Assembly: GCF_039973015.1 (NCBI RefSeq) | Contig: NZ_JBDWLT010000010.1 | Span: 558,001-622,000 of the forward strand | Source of the DNA: Parvibaculum sp039973015 | GTDB taxonomy: Bacteria; Pseudomonadota; Alphaproteobacteria; Parvibaculales; Parvibaculaceae | Direction: 5' to 3' | DNA: 64,000 nucleotides | Part shown: piece by piece, positions 53,163-60,702 of the stretch | Layout: each line of letters opens with the position of its first letter | Numbering within the stretch: position 1 is the stretch's first letter | Notes under the pieces: generated by a model | What the model was told of the DNA's origin: nothing | What the model saw: only the letters and a program-made list of their open reading frames with translations | Database searches by the model: none | Position numbers and translations under genes: made by a program

Positions 53163-53268
53163 GGGCAAGGTCTCCGTTTAATAATTTCTGCGATTGAAAG
53201 TCCGCGACGTCCTGAAAGCAAGCATTCTCCTGCGTGACTCTGTCATAAGTGTTTAGTATCTTGGACAA

Positions 53269-53892
53269 ATGGCAGGGGACTTGAGACGCGCGCACAGCAC
53301 CGCGCCCGTTACCGAAGGCTTGGACAAGGCCGATGGTGACGAGGCAAATCCCGATATTGGCGCGCGGCTGCGCGAGTTGCGCAAGATGCACGGCTTTTCC
53401 CAGCGCGAGCTGGCGAAGCGCGCGGGGGTGACCAACGGCACTATTTCGCTGATCGAGCAGAACCGTATCAGCCCCTCCATCGGCTCGCTCAAGAAGGTGC
53501 TGGACGGCTTCCCGATCTCGATAGCCGACTTTCTGACGCTGGATCTCAAGCCGCGTTCGAGGGTCTTCTACGAGGCGAAGCAACTGCGCGAAATCGCCGG
53601 TGGCGACGTCTCCTTCCGCCTCGTCGGTCGCGACACGAAGGGCCGTGCCATCCAGATGATGCACGAACGCTATGCGCCAGGCGCCGATACGGGCGACGAG
53701 ATGCTCTCCCATGCAGGCGAGGAATGCGGCATTGTCATCTCCGGCGTCCTGGAGCTCACCGTCGGCGGCGAAGTCCGGCGTCTCGTCCCCGGCGATGCCT
53801 ATTATTTTGACTCGCGCCTTCCCCACCGTTTCGGAAATCCCGGCACCATCGATTGCGTGATCGTTTCCGCCTGTACGCCACCGAGCTTCTGA
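53269..53892 (+). CDS. XRE-cupin transcriptional regulator, PuuR-like
   Basis: 207 residues: helix-turn-helix (about 30-85; IGARLRELRKMHGFSQRELA, NGTISLIEQNRISPSIG) and a C-terminal cupin domain (about 125-200; GEECGIVISGVLELTVGGEVRR, GDAYYFDSRLPHRFGNPG). PuuR-type regulators sense amines or amino acids and sit next to aminotransferases. The 106-base divergent spacer should hold its operator. Confidence 0.88.
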   Translation: MAGDLRRAHSTAPVTEGLDKADGDEANPDIGARLRELRKMHGFSQRELAKRAGVTNGTISLIEQNRISPSIGSLKKVLDGFPISIADFLTLDLKPRSRVFYEAKQLREIAGGDVSFRLVGRDTKGRAIQMMHERYAPGADTGDEMLSHAGEECGIVISGVLELTVGGEVRRLVPGDAYYFDSRLPHRFGNPGTIDCVIVSACTPPSF

Positions 53893-54147
53893 GCCGGGGG
53901 ATAATTTCCGTAATCGTTCCACGGAAATCTATCCGTATACAGATGAAGTTCCGTTTTATGGCATGTGTGTGTCGCCGGTGTCTGGAAAATGCGGAAAAAC
54001 GAGGTGTAACGGGCTGTTGCGCCGGGTTTTTCATTTCCCGTTGACCGTGCTCGACAGTAGAGTGATGGCGGTACCGGGGCAGCGGGCGGAACTTCTGCGA
54101 CATAAACCGGACCAACCCGAAAATTAGACGATGCTGAGGATCGCGTC

Positions 54148-55782
54148 ATGGCGAACCCCAAGCGGCGTTTGCGCGCCGCCGCCGGCTACTATGCGCTTGT
54201 CTGCGGGCTGCTCTCATGGGCGCTCGCCGCGCCTGCGCGCGCCGGTTTCGAGGGGTCTCCGGATGCGGCAATTTTCTCCGATCACGTCGCGGTGCTGGAT
54301 GCGCATGAGAAGCTTCTGAACGGCGCTCCCACGAGCCGCCCGAAGCCGCCGCCCGTCTCTTCCTTCTTCACGACGGAGCGCCCTGCATCGCTGCCGCCGC
54401 TTCCTGACCTCCATGAAATAGACGGATTGACGGTTGCCGCCCTCGCGATGAGGGCGGATTGCCCGCGCTGCCAGCCGGGGCCTGCGGCAGCGAGCCTCGG
54501 TCTGCCCGTCGGCCTGTTCGAGGAAGCCCGTCTTCGCGCGCTGAAAGAGGGGTGGCGCGCTGGTTACGATGTTATGCGGCCTGCGGTGGCCCGCGCCGAG
54601 CCGCCCGGCGTAAAAAGCGCTCCCGCGCGCCGCGCTTATGCGCTGCGCTACATCCGTCGCATCGTGCATGGCTGGCAGGTCGCCGCCGTTCATACATTGA
54701 GTGCCGCACGGAAAATCACCGCCGAGCAGGCGGTGCGCTACCTCGCCGTGTTGAACCGGACGATGCCGCCGCCAGGCGGCGCCCCGGAGGCGCCGCAGCG
54801 CATCCGCACGGGCTGGGTTTCGGACGGTGAAATGGATGCGCTGGACCGGCGATACGCCCCGAAGCGAAAGCAGGCTCGCCTCGCGGACGAGGACCGCCGC
54901 CGGATCGCCGAACGCTTTGCGCTGCCGGAAACCGCGCCGGAGCGCGATGCCGAGGCCGTGGAAGGAAGCGACAACGTCATTCCCTTCGCCCGTATCGCGA
55001 CGGGCTATGCCGAAAGAATGCTGCTCGACGAAACGCAGCCGCTCCTTCCCGACGATATGCAGGTCTGGAGCGATACGAGCGGAGCGTGGACGCTCAATGG
55101 TGCGAAACACCGGCTCGTCGTGTCGGGCGGCGCGGCTTGGCCGCTCGCTGAAACGACGAAGATCGGCGCCGCCATGAGCTGGGGCCGCTCCTGGCGCGAC
55201 ACCTCGACGGTCTGGAATGCGGAATCGCTCTATGTCTCGCCCTTCGTAACCCAGGGCCTGACGGAACATCTGAGCCTGCGCGCCTATGCGGGCGCGGGCA
55301 CGCGGACGGACCATGTGGACGCTGCCTTGTGGAGCGCGACCTATAGCGGCACGAGCCTTCACTCGGGCGCGAGCCTGGAGGGCGCATGGACGTTTGGCGC
55401 ATTGCAGTTCAAGCCTGCCGGCGAGATCAGCCTCAACCGGATCGAGCTTTATTCTTCGTCCGCTTTTGGCGAGGCGCGGTCGCGCGGCCGCGCAACCTGG
55501 CGCAACGGGTTTGTCTACGAGGCTGTGGATACCGGCTTCTTTTCGACGGTGCGGCCTTACGCGAATGTCGAGACGCACTGGACCTTCGACCGCAGCGAGC
55601 GGGAGGCGCCGGGCGCGGCCGCGAAGATCGATGATGAAATCACGGGCGACGTCGAGACCGGCATCTTTCTGAAGGCAATGGACGAACTGCTCGACATGAA
55701 GATGGTGACGGGCATCGCCGGTCTCGGGGTGGCGGGCACGCCGGATTACACGCTCACCGGAAAGATCAGCCTGTCGTTCTGA
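54148..55782 (+). CDS. Predicted outer-membrane beta-barrel protein, unknown family
   Basis: 544 residues, not recognised. Signal peptide about 1-32 (YALVCGLLSWALAAPARAG). An Arg/Ala/Pro-rich soluble half (about 33-280) with helical, basic stretches. The second half (about 285-544) alternates polar and aromatic residues (WPLAETTKIGAAMSWGRSW, LSLRAYAGAGTRTDH, LEGAWTFGALQFKPAGEISL) and ends TLTGKISLSF; strand-rich with a final Phe, typical of an autotransporter-like or OmpA-like barrel. No catalytic motif visible. Preceded by a 255-base region without other genes. Confidence 0.6.
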   Translation: MANPKRRLRAAAGYYALVCGLLSWALAAPARAGFEGSPDAAIFSDHVAVLDAHEKLLNGAPTSRPKPPPVSSFFTTERPASLPPLPDLHEIDGLTVAALAMRADCPRCQPGPAAASLGLPVGLFEEARLRALKEGWRAGYDVMRPAVARAEPPGVKSAPARRAYALRYIRRIVHGWQVAAVHTLSAARKITAEQAVRYLAVLNRTMPPPGGAPEAPQRIRTGWVSDGEMDALDRRYAPKRKQARLADEDRRRIAERFALPETAPERDAEAVEGSDNVIPFARIATGYAERMLLDETQPLLPDDMQVWSDTSGAWTLNGAKHRLVVSGGAAWPLAETTKIGAAMSWGRSWRDTSTVWNAESLYVSPFVTQGLTEHLSLRAYAGAGTRTDHVDAALWSATYSGTSLHSGASLEGAWTFGALQFKPAGEISLNRIELYSSSAFGEARSRGRATWRNGFVYEAVDTGFFSTVRPYANVETHWTFDRSEREAPGAAAKIDDEITGDVETGIFLKAMDELLDMKMVTGIAGLGVAGTPDYTLTGKISLSF

Positions 55783-55786
55783 CCGT

Positions 55787-56302
55787 TCACCCGGGCTTCA
55801 CGACAGCGAGATAGATCGCAGCCGGAATTGTCGTCACGACAAAGAAGGTGCTGATCCGCAGAAACTTCCAGTGGAAGGCGATGGCGGCTTCGAGCCGTTC
55901 CGTCTCGCCGTCGAGACGCATCTGCCGCTTCGGCTTGGAGAAATGCGAGATGCGATAATCGACGATCTCCATCGGAATGAAGACCAGAATGACAAGGGCG
56001 AGCTTCGCTGTCAGCCACCACGATTCCGCGGGCGACCAGCCGCCGAGCCAGAGCATGAGAAGCCCCGTTGCGAGGATGCCCGGAAAGGCGACATGCTCCA
56101 GCACCACACCCTTGTCGAAGGCTTCCATCATGCGGTTGCGATGCGCGATCGCCTTCGCGTCCCCGGGTGCCGCCATCGCATGGCGGAACGCAGGGATCAC
56201 GTAGTTCTGATAGGCGACGGCGGTCGAGAAGGCCCATATTCCGACGAAGATCACATGCAGGAACTTGATCTGCGCATACCAGGGCGCAAGCAATTCCATC
56301 AT
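55787..56302 (-). CDS. Uncharacterised four-helix membrane protein
   Basis: 171 residues, four hydrophobic segments (about 12-30, 68-85, 95-113, 145-165). Several His are placed in helices or loops (LHVIFVGIWAF, VVLEHVAFPG, AIAFHWKFLRIS), reminiscent of CopD-like or DUF2269-like proteins; not confirmed. It is the last gene of a short minus-strand cluster with a VOC protein and a CMD-family protein. Confidence 0.6.
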   Translation of the reverse strand: MMELLAPWYAQIKFLHVIFVGIWAFSTAVAYQNYVIPAFRHAMAAPGDAKAIAHRNRMMEAFDKGVVLEHVAFPGILATGLLMLWLGGWSPAESWWLTAKLALVILVFIPMEIVDYRISHFSKPKRQMRLDGETERLEAAIAFHWKFLRISTFFVVTTIPAAIYLAVVKPG

Positions 56303-56324
56303 CGTTCAGATCTCACGGTTGATT

Positions 56325-56852
56325 TCAGGCCGCCTGTGGCTTGTGAAAATCGATTTTCGACGGCGGCTTCGAATGCGGCAGGTCGTCGGACTTCAACGCG
56401 GCCAGCGCGTGTTCGCGGTCTTCCTTCGTGAAGGCGCCGGTTGTGAGGCAGAACTCGACGAAATTGCCGTTCGGGTCTTTCGTGTAGACCGAGTGGCACC
56501 AGTTATGGTCGATTTCCAGCACATCGAGCCCCGCATCGAGCCAGCGCTGACGGCGCTGTTCGAGTTCCGCCTTGTCCTTCACATCGAAGGAAATGTGATT
56601 GATATGGTCTGGAACGCCGGCGGCCCTGGAGAGATTGGTCTCGAAATTCTCCGTGCCTGGCATGTCGTGCATTTCCCAGAAGGCGATGAACTTCGAGTCA
56701 TCTTCCATGCGGTAGAAGAAATGTTTAGCCCAGCCGCCTTCGGGCGAGGGGCCGATCTCGACCTTTACAAGCTCGAAACCCATGACCCCTTCATAGAAAT
56801 TATGGATCGCCTTCATGTCGCGCGCGGCAAGCGCCAGGTGATGATAGCCCAT
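56325..56852 (-). CDS. VOC (glyoxalase/dioxygenase) superfamily protein
   Basis: 175 residues made of two beta-alpha-beta-beta-beta modules: YHHLALAARDMKAIHNFYEG, HINHISFDVKDKAELEQRRQ and SVYTKDPNGNFVEFCL. The His-His and Glu positions are those of a metal site. Ring-cleavage dioxygenase-like or lyase-like activity is possible, substrate unknown. Sits 22 bases from the upstream end of the preceding gene and 4 bases after the CMD-family gene. Confidence 0.82.
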   Translation of the reverse strand: MGYHHLALAARDMKAIHNFYEGVMGFELVKVEIGPSPEGGWAKHFFYRMEDDSKFIAFWEMHDMPGTENFETNLSRAAGVPDHINHISFDVKDKAELEQRRQRWLDAGLDVLEIDHNWCHSVYTKDPNGNFVEFCLTTGAFTKEDREHALAALKSDDLPHSKPPSKIDFHKPQAA

Positions 56853-56856
56853 TGCG

Positions 56857-57507
56857 TCAGTCCTTCTCTTTCTGGTCGACCATATTCATCACATCGTTGG
56901 AACTGCCCTCGGGTGCGGCAATCTCGACGATCCGTTCGTCAACATCGTCATATTCAAGCCGGAGCGCGCGGGACATGGTCGCATGCATGTCATAGGTCGC
57001 GGTGATGTAGGTGAACTCAAGTATCTCTTCGTCCGAAAGATGCTTCTTCATCGCATCGAAGATCGCCTCCGGCACACGGCCGCTCTGGAGTACGAGGCAA
57101 TCCGTATAGGCAAGCAGCGCGCGTTCGAGCGGGCTGAAGCAATCGGCAATCTGCCAATGCGGGATCGCCTCGATCTGCTCTTCCGTGAATCCGACATCGC
57201 GACAGGCCTTGCAGTGCTGTGAGAAGACGAATTGCGAGCCGCGCGCAAAGCCTGCGCGAATCTGCCCCAGTTCGCGAAGCTTCGGGCTGATTTTCCGCTT
57301 GGGGTCTCGATAGAACTGGAAGCCTTCGGTCGTGTGCTTGAAAGCATCGGGAACCAGCGCAAAGACGGTCCACCAGTTTCCGGGTGTGCCGGTCGCCGTG
57401 CCCGGTTCCTTCACCGGGTCACGTTCACCGAAAAGCATCTTGTATATCTGTTGCGCGAGCGGATCTGCGTCCGCCTTCGCGACCTGTCTCAATCTCGGCA
57501 TGCTCAT
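56857..57507 (-). CDS. Carboxymuconolactone decarboxylase family protein
   Basis: 216 residues of the CMD/AhpD-like fold. SQHCKACRDVGFTEEQIEA carries the redox-type CxxC (HCKAC) and the region SPKLRELGQIRAGFARGSQF is typical. Such proteins are decarboxylases or peroxidase-like reductases. First gene of a minus-strand cluster divergent from a MarR regulator. Confidence 0.82.
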   Translation of the reverse strand: MSMPRLRQVAKADADPLAQQIYKMLFGERDPVKEPGTATGTPGNWWTVFALVPDAFKHTTEGFQFYRDPKRKISPKLRELGQIRAGFARGSQFVFSQHCKACRDVGFTEEQIEAIPHWQIADCFSPLERALLAYTDCLVLQSGRVPEAIFDAMKKHLSDEEILEFTYITATYDMHATMSRALRLEYDDVDERIVEIAAPEGSSNDVMNMVDQKEKD

Positions 57508-57579
57508 CCTCCCGTTGCATGACCGGCAGAAATGTAAGATAAACTGACGAATGACTCAAGCCGAAAAGCGGAACCCAAA

Positions 57580-58053
57580 ATGGAAAGAAAACCCGGACTG
57601 CTGATGGCGCAGTTGCTAAACCGTTTCATCTGGTTCGACGGCGCGCTCCAGAAGAGCCTTGATGCGCGCGGACATGGCGGGGTGCGCCGCCTTGAATCCA
57701 TGTGCATGGTTTATGTTCATGCGGGTGTGCGCCGTCCGAGCGAGCTTGCGCGGCTTCTCGGCGTGACGCGGCAATCCGTGAACACGGCCTTGCGCGAGCT
57801 GGAGGAGAAGGGGCTCGTCTACATGGCGGCGGACCCGGATGACGCGCGCTGCAAGCTGGTGAGTTTCGCACCGGAAGGGGCGGCGATGCGGCAGGAGGCG
57901 ATGGAAATTGTCATGGGCCTCGAAGCCGAACTGGAAGAGAGGCTGGGCAGCCAGGCCGTGAGTGAACTGGGCCGTCTGGTCACTGCCGACTGGGGAGAGC
58001 CGCCGGTGATCGGCAAGACGCCGGCGAAGGAAAGAAAGAAGAAAAGAGCATGA
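57580..58053 (+). CDS. MarR family transcriptional regulator
   Basis: 157 residues with a winged-helix domain (about 40-105): GVRRPSELARLLGVTRQSVNTALRELEEKGLV, then wing MAADPDDARCKLVSF. The last 15 residues are basic (KERKKKRA). Divergent from the CMD-VOC cluster and coupled to the next gene (ATGA at 58050), so it likely controls both sides of the intergenic region. Confidence 0.88.
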   Translation: MERKPGLLMAQLLNRFIWFDGALQKSLDARGHGGVRRLESMCMVYVHAGVRRPSELARLLGVTRQSVNTALRELEEKGLVYMAADPDDARCKLVSFAPEGAAMRQEAMEIVMGLEAELEERLGSQAVSELGRLVTADWGEPPVIGKTPAKERKKKRA

Positions 58054-58916
58054 CGAACCTGCACGAACGTCTCGCCGCTCCCGGCATCATTGTCGCGCCC
58101 GGCGCCTATGACGCCTTGTCGGCAAAGCTCGCCGCGAAGGCAGGCGCGGAGGTGGTCTACATGACGGGCTTCGGCGTGTCGGGCGCGAGTTTCGGATTAC
58201 CGGATGTCGGCCTTGTGAGTGCGGCGGAAATGGCCGAGCGTGTCCGCGCGATTGCGTGCACATGCGCACCCGTGCCGCTGATCGCCGATGGCGACAATGG
58301 TCATGGCGGGCCGCTCAACGCCGCGCGTCTCACTCGCGCCTATGAGACGGCAGGCGCGGAGTGCATCCAGATCGAGGATCAGGTTTTCCCGAAGCGCTGC
58401 GGCCATATGGAAGGCAAGGAGGTCGTCGCGATCGAGGAAGCGGCGGCGAAGATCCGCGCAGCCGCCGACGCACGCGAAAGCAAGGGCTTCAAGATCATGG
58501 CGCGCACGGATGCGCGCGCGACGCACGACCTCGACGAGGCGCTGAGGCGCGGCGAAGCTTTTCTGAAAGCGGGCGCGGACATTCTCTTTATCGAGGCGCC
58601 GCGTGACGAGGCCGAAATGCGCAGAGTGGCCGAGACCTTCAAGGGTGTGCCGCTGGTCGCCAATATCGTGGAAGACGGCAAGACGCCTTATCTCGGCGCG
58701 AAGGCGCTGGAGTCGCTGGGCTTCAAGATCGCGCTTTTTCCCGTGTCGGCGCTGCTCGCCGTCACCGCGCGGCTGCAGGGCGTTTACGAGACGCTGATGA
58801 AAGGCGAGGGCTTGCCGGACGGCGAAGAGCGCGTCACTTTCCAGCGCTATAACGAGCTGATCGGCCTGAACGAGATGATGGCCGACGCGGCCGCGATAAC
58901 GCAAAAGACGGAGTGA
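58050..58916 (+). CDS. Isocitrate lyase/PEP mutase family carbon-carbon lyase
   Basis: 288 residues, PEP-mutase/methylisocitrate-lyase fold. ADGDNGHGG (metal-binding), IQIEDQVFPKRCGHMEGKEV with the KRCGH catalytic motif (Cys), and MARTDARATHDLDEAL. Similar to 2,3-dimethylmalate or methylisocitrate lyases; true substrate unknown. Stop is 10 bases before a thioesterase gene. Confidence 0.86.
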   Translation: MTNLHERLAAPGIIVAPGAYDALSAKLAAKAGAEVVYMTGFGVSGASFGLPDVGLVSAAEMAERVRAIACTCAPVPLIADGDNGHGGPLNAARLTRAYETAGAECIQIEDQVFPKRCGHMEGKEVVAIEEAAAKIRAAADARESKGFKIMARTDARATHDLDEALRRGEAFLKAGADILFIEAPRDEAEMRRVAETFKGVPLVANIVEDGKTPYLGAKALESLGFKIALFPVSALLAVTARLQGVYETLMKGEGLPDGEERVTFQRYNELIGLNEMMADAAAITQKTE

Positions 58917-58926
58917 AGGGGACGCG

Positions 58927-59355
58927 ATGCCGAGCTGGGGGAATATTCTGAAGCGGATCGAGGCGGGCGAGACGGAGAAGGCGCCGCCGCATGTGACGGC
59001 GCTCAATCTCTATGCGGGCAAGCTGACCGTACTGGAGCCCGGCCGCATCCGCTATGACTGGCCGGTCGATCCGGCTTACATGAACCCGGTGGCGGTGTTC
59101 GGCGGTTATCTTGCGACGCTCGCCGACCAGACCTGTTCCTTCGCGCTGATGACCATGCTGAAGGACGACCAGAACTTCACGACCGTGGACCTTCAGACGC
59201 ATTTCTTCCGGCCGGTGACGAAGGGTGTGCTCGCCTGCGAGGGCCATGTGCTGAACGTCTCGAAGACACAGGCCTATGTTGAGGCGATCTTTACGAACGG
59301 TGACGGCAAGCTGGCGCTGAAGGCGCGGGCGGTGGAGCGAATTATCACGGCGTGA
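58927..59355 (+). CDS. PaaI-type hotdog-fold thioesterase
   Basis: 142 residues. Hotdog fold with AVFGGYLATLADQTCSFAL as the central-helix segment containing the catalytic Asp, and a beta-strand pair FTTVDLQTHFFRPVTKGVLACEGHVL. Predicted to hydrolyse acyl-CoA thioesters made by this cluster. Partner gene of the lyase above. Confidence 0.85.
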   Translation: MPSWGNILKRIEAGETEKAPPHVTALNLYAGKLTVLEPGRIRYDWPVDPAYMNPVAVFGGYLATLADQTCSFALMTMLKDDQNFTTVDLQTHFFRPVTKGVLACEGHVLNVSKTQAYVEAIFTNGDGKLALKARAVERIITA

Positions 59356-59359
59356 GATT

Positions 59360-60133
59360 TCACTCCACCCACTTTGAAAACAGCACTTCCTTCTGCCCGC
59401 TCTCGTCCATCTTCGCGAGCCACGCATCGATGCGGGCCTTCCACGCCCCGTCCTTCGGCAAGAGGTAGGCCTTCTCGGACCGTGTGAAGGGCGCATTGGG
59501 GTTTACCGCACAGAGCGCGGGATGCTCGCGGGCAACAATGCGCGTTTCGATGGCGTCGGTGAGCATCACGTCGGCGCGGCCCTCGGCGATCTCCTCGAAG
59601 ATGCTCGCATTATCCTTGTGAAGGACGAGGCGCGCCTTGCGGATGTTCGCGCGGGCGAAGACCTCGTTGGTGCCGCCCGGATTGACGATGACGGTGACGC
59701 CTTCGCGGTCGATCCCGTTCAGCGTCTCGAAGCGCGAGGCATCCTCGCAGCGGGCAATAGGGGCCTTGCCGTCGGTCAGCAGTGGCGTCGAGAAGAAGGC
59801 GTGCTCCTTCCGCTCCTGCGTGACCGAGATGCCGCCCATGCCGATATCGTATTTGCCCGCCTTGAGATCTTCCATCAGTGTCGGCCAGCTCGTCTTCACG
59901 ATGACGAGGCGGACGCCGAGATCCTCTGCGAGCGCTTGCGCCATCTCGGCGTCGAGGCCCTCGAGCTCGCCTTGCGGACCCTCCCATGAGAAGGGCTTGT
60001 AGTCGCCGGTGAGACCGACACGGACCGTTTCCGAGGCCTCGATCCGGTCGAGCGTCGGGCTCTCGCCAGCGACTACGAGCGACGATAGGGTAAGAACCCA
60101 CAGAATGAAGAACGCACGAATGAGCTTTGCCAT
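59360..60133 (-). CDS. pheC: Cyclohexadienyl dehydratase PheC (periplasmic)
   Basis: Makes phenylpyruvate or phenylalanine from prephenate or arogenate outside the cytoplasm; it shares the binding-protein type 3 fold. 257 residues from ATG 60133. Signal peptide about 1-22 (LIRAFFILWVLTLSSLVVAG). Motifs matching the characterised enzyme: GDYKPFSWEGPQGELEGLDA, TSWPTLMEDLKAG, IGMGGISVTQERK, IVNPGGTNEVFARANIRKAR and TDAIETRIVAREHPALC. I prefer PheC over an amino-acid receptor because of the TSWPTLM and NPGGTNE signatures; no ABC permease lies near. Confidence 0.85.
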   Translation of the reverse strand: MAKLIRAFFILWVLTLSSLVVAGESPTLDRIEASETVRVGLTGDYKPFSWEGPQGELEGLDAEMAQALAEDLGVRLVIVKTSWPTLMEDLKAGKYDIGMGGISVTQERKEHAFFSTPLLTDGKAPIARCEDASRFETLNGIDREGVTVIVNPGGTNEVFARANIRKARLVLHKDNASIFEEIAEGRADVMLTDAIETRIVAREHPALCAVNPNAPFTRSEKAYLLPKDGAWKARIDAWLAKMDESGQKEVLFSKWVE

Positions 60134-60440
60134 GAAAAACGCAGATTTATGGAGGGAGGCAGAGGCGTACGCGAAGCAGATCGCGCCGTTGCCTAAGCAT
60201 GATCCTATTGAAGCTGGGCTAATGGGCTTTTTTGGCAGTGGCGCGATACTGTTCCTATTTGTCAGCATATCTGGCTTGAGCAGTGATCGATTTGATGTCC
60301 CACTATTTACGACGATGGCTATCTGTGGGATCGCCCCTTATTTTTATTTTCGGGGACAGGTTACAAAGCATTATCGGGTTTTAGGCGACGAATACCGTAG
60401 TTTAGCTGATAGGTACGGAGAGGTTGAAGATGTACAGTGA
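60132..60440 (+). CDS. Small uncharacterised membrane protein
   Basis: 102 residues, two hydrophobic helices (about 31-47 and 57-73) after a charged N-terminus (MKNADLWREAEAYAKQIAPL), ending acidic. No family recognised. Base composition is clearly AT-richer than the neighbours. The start is uncertain: ATG 60132 shares the CATG with pheC on the other strand; ATG 60120 and 60105 are also in frame. No ribosome site stands out. Confidence 0.6.
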   Translation: MKNADLWREAEAYAKQIAPLPKHDPIEAGLMGFFGSGAILFLFVSISGLSSDRFDVPLFTTMAICGIAPYFYFRGQVTKHYRVLGDEYRSLADRYGEVEDVQ

Positions 60441-60702
60441 CGGAGGCCGTTTCAGCGTATTTCCGCCCCTGACCGCCTTTGGACCCTTACTGGACTGTTA
60501 AGGGGCCTGCTGCTAGAAACTCGCCCCATGACGATGCTCATGAAAATGCCGGGAAGAGGCGGCGCCCATCCCGCCATAATAGCGCGAATTACAGGCCCGG
60601 CCTGCCGCTGAGGACGCCCGCCGGGCGGTCCGGGGCAGGAGCCGGGTTTCTCCGTTTTCATCGCGCAACCCAGATTTTCTGGACCATTCCCCGGGATCAT
60701 CC

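Noticed and set aside
59360..60133. Amino-acid ABC receptor reading of the pheC gene
   Set aside because: Sequence signatures TSWPTLM and NPGGTNE fit cyclohexadienyl dehydratase, and no permease genes adjoin.
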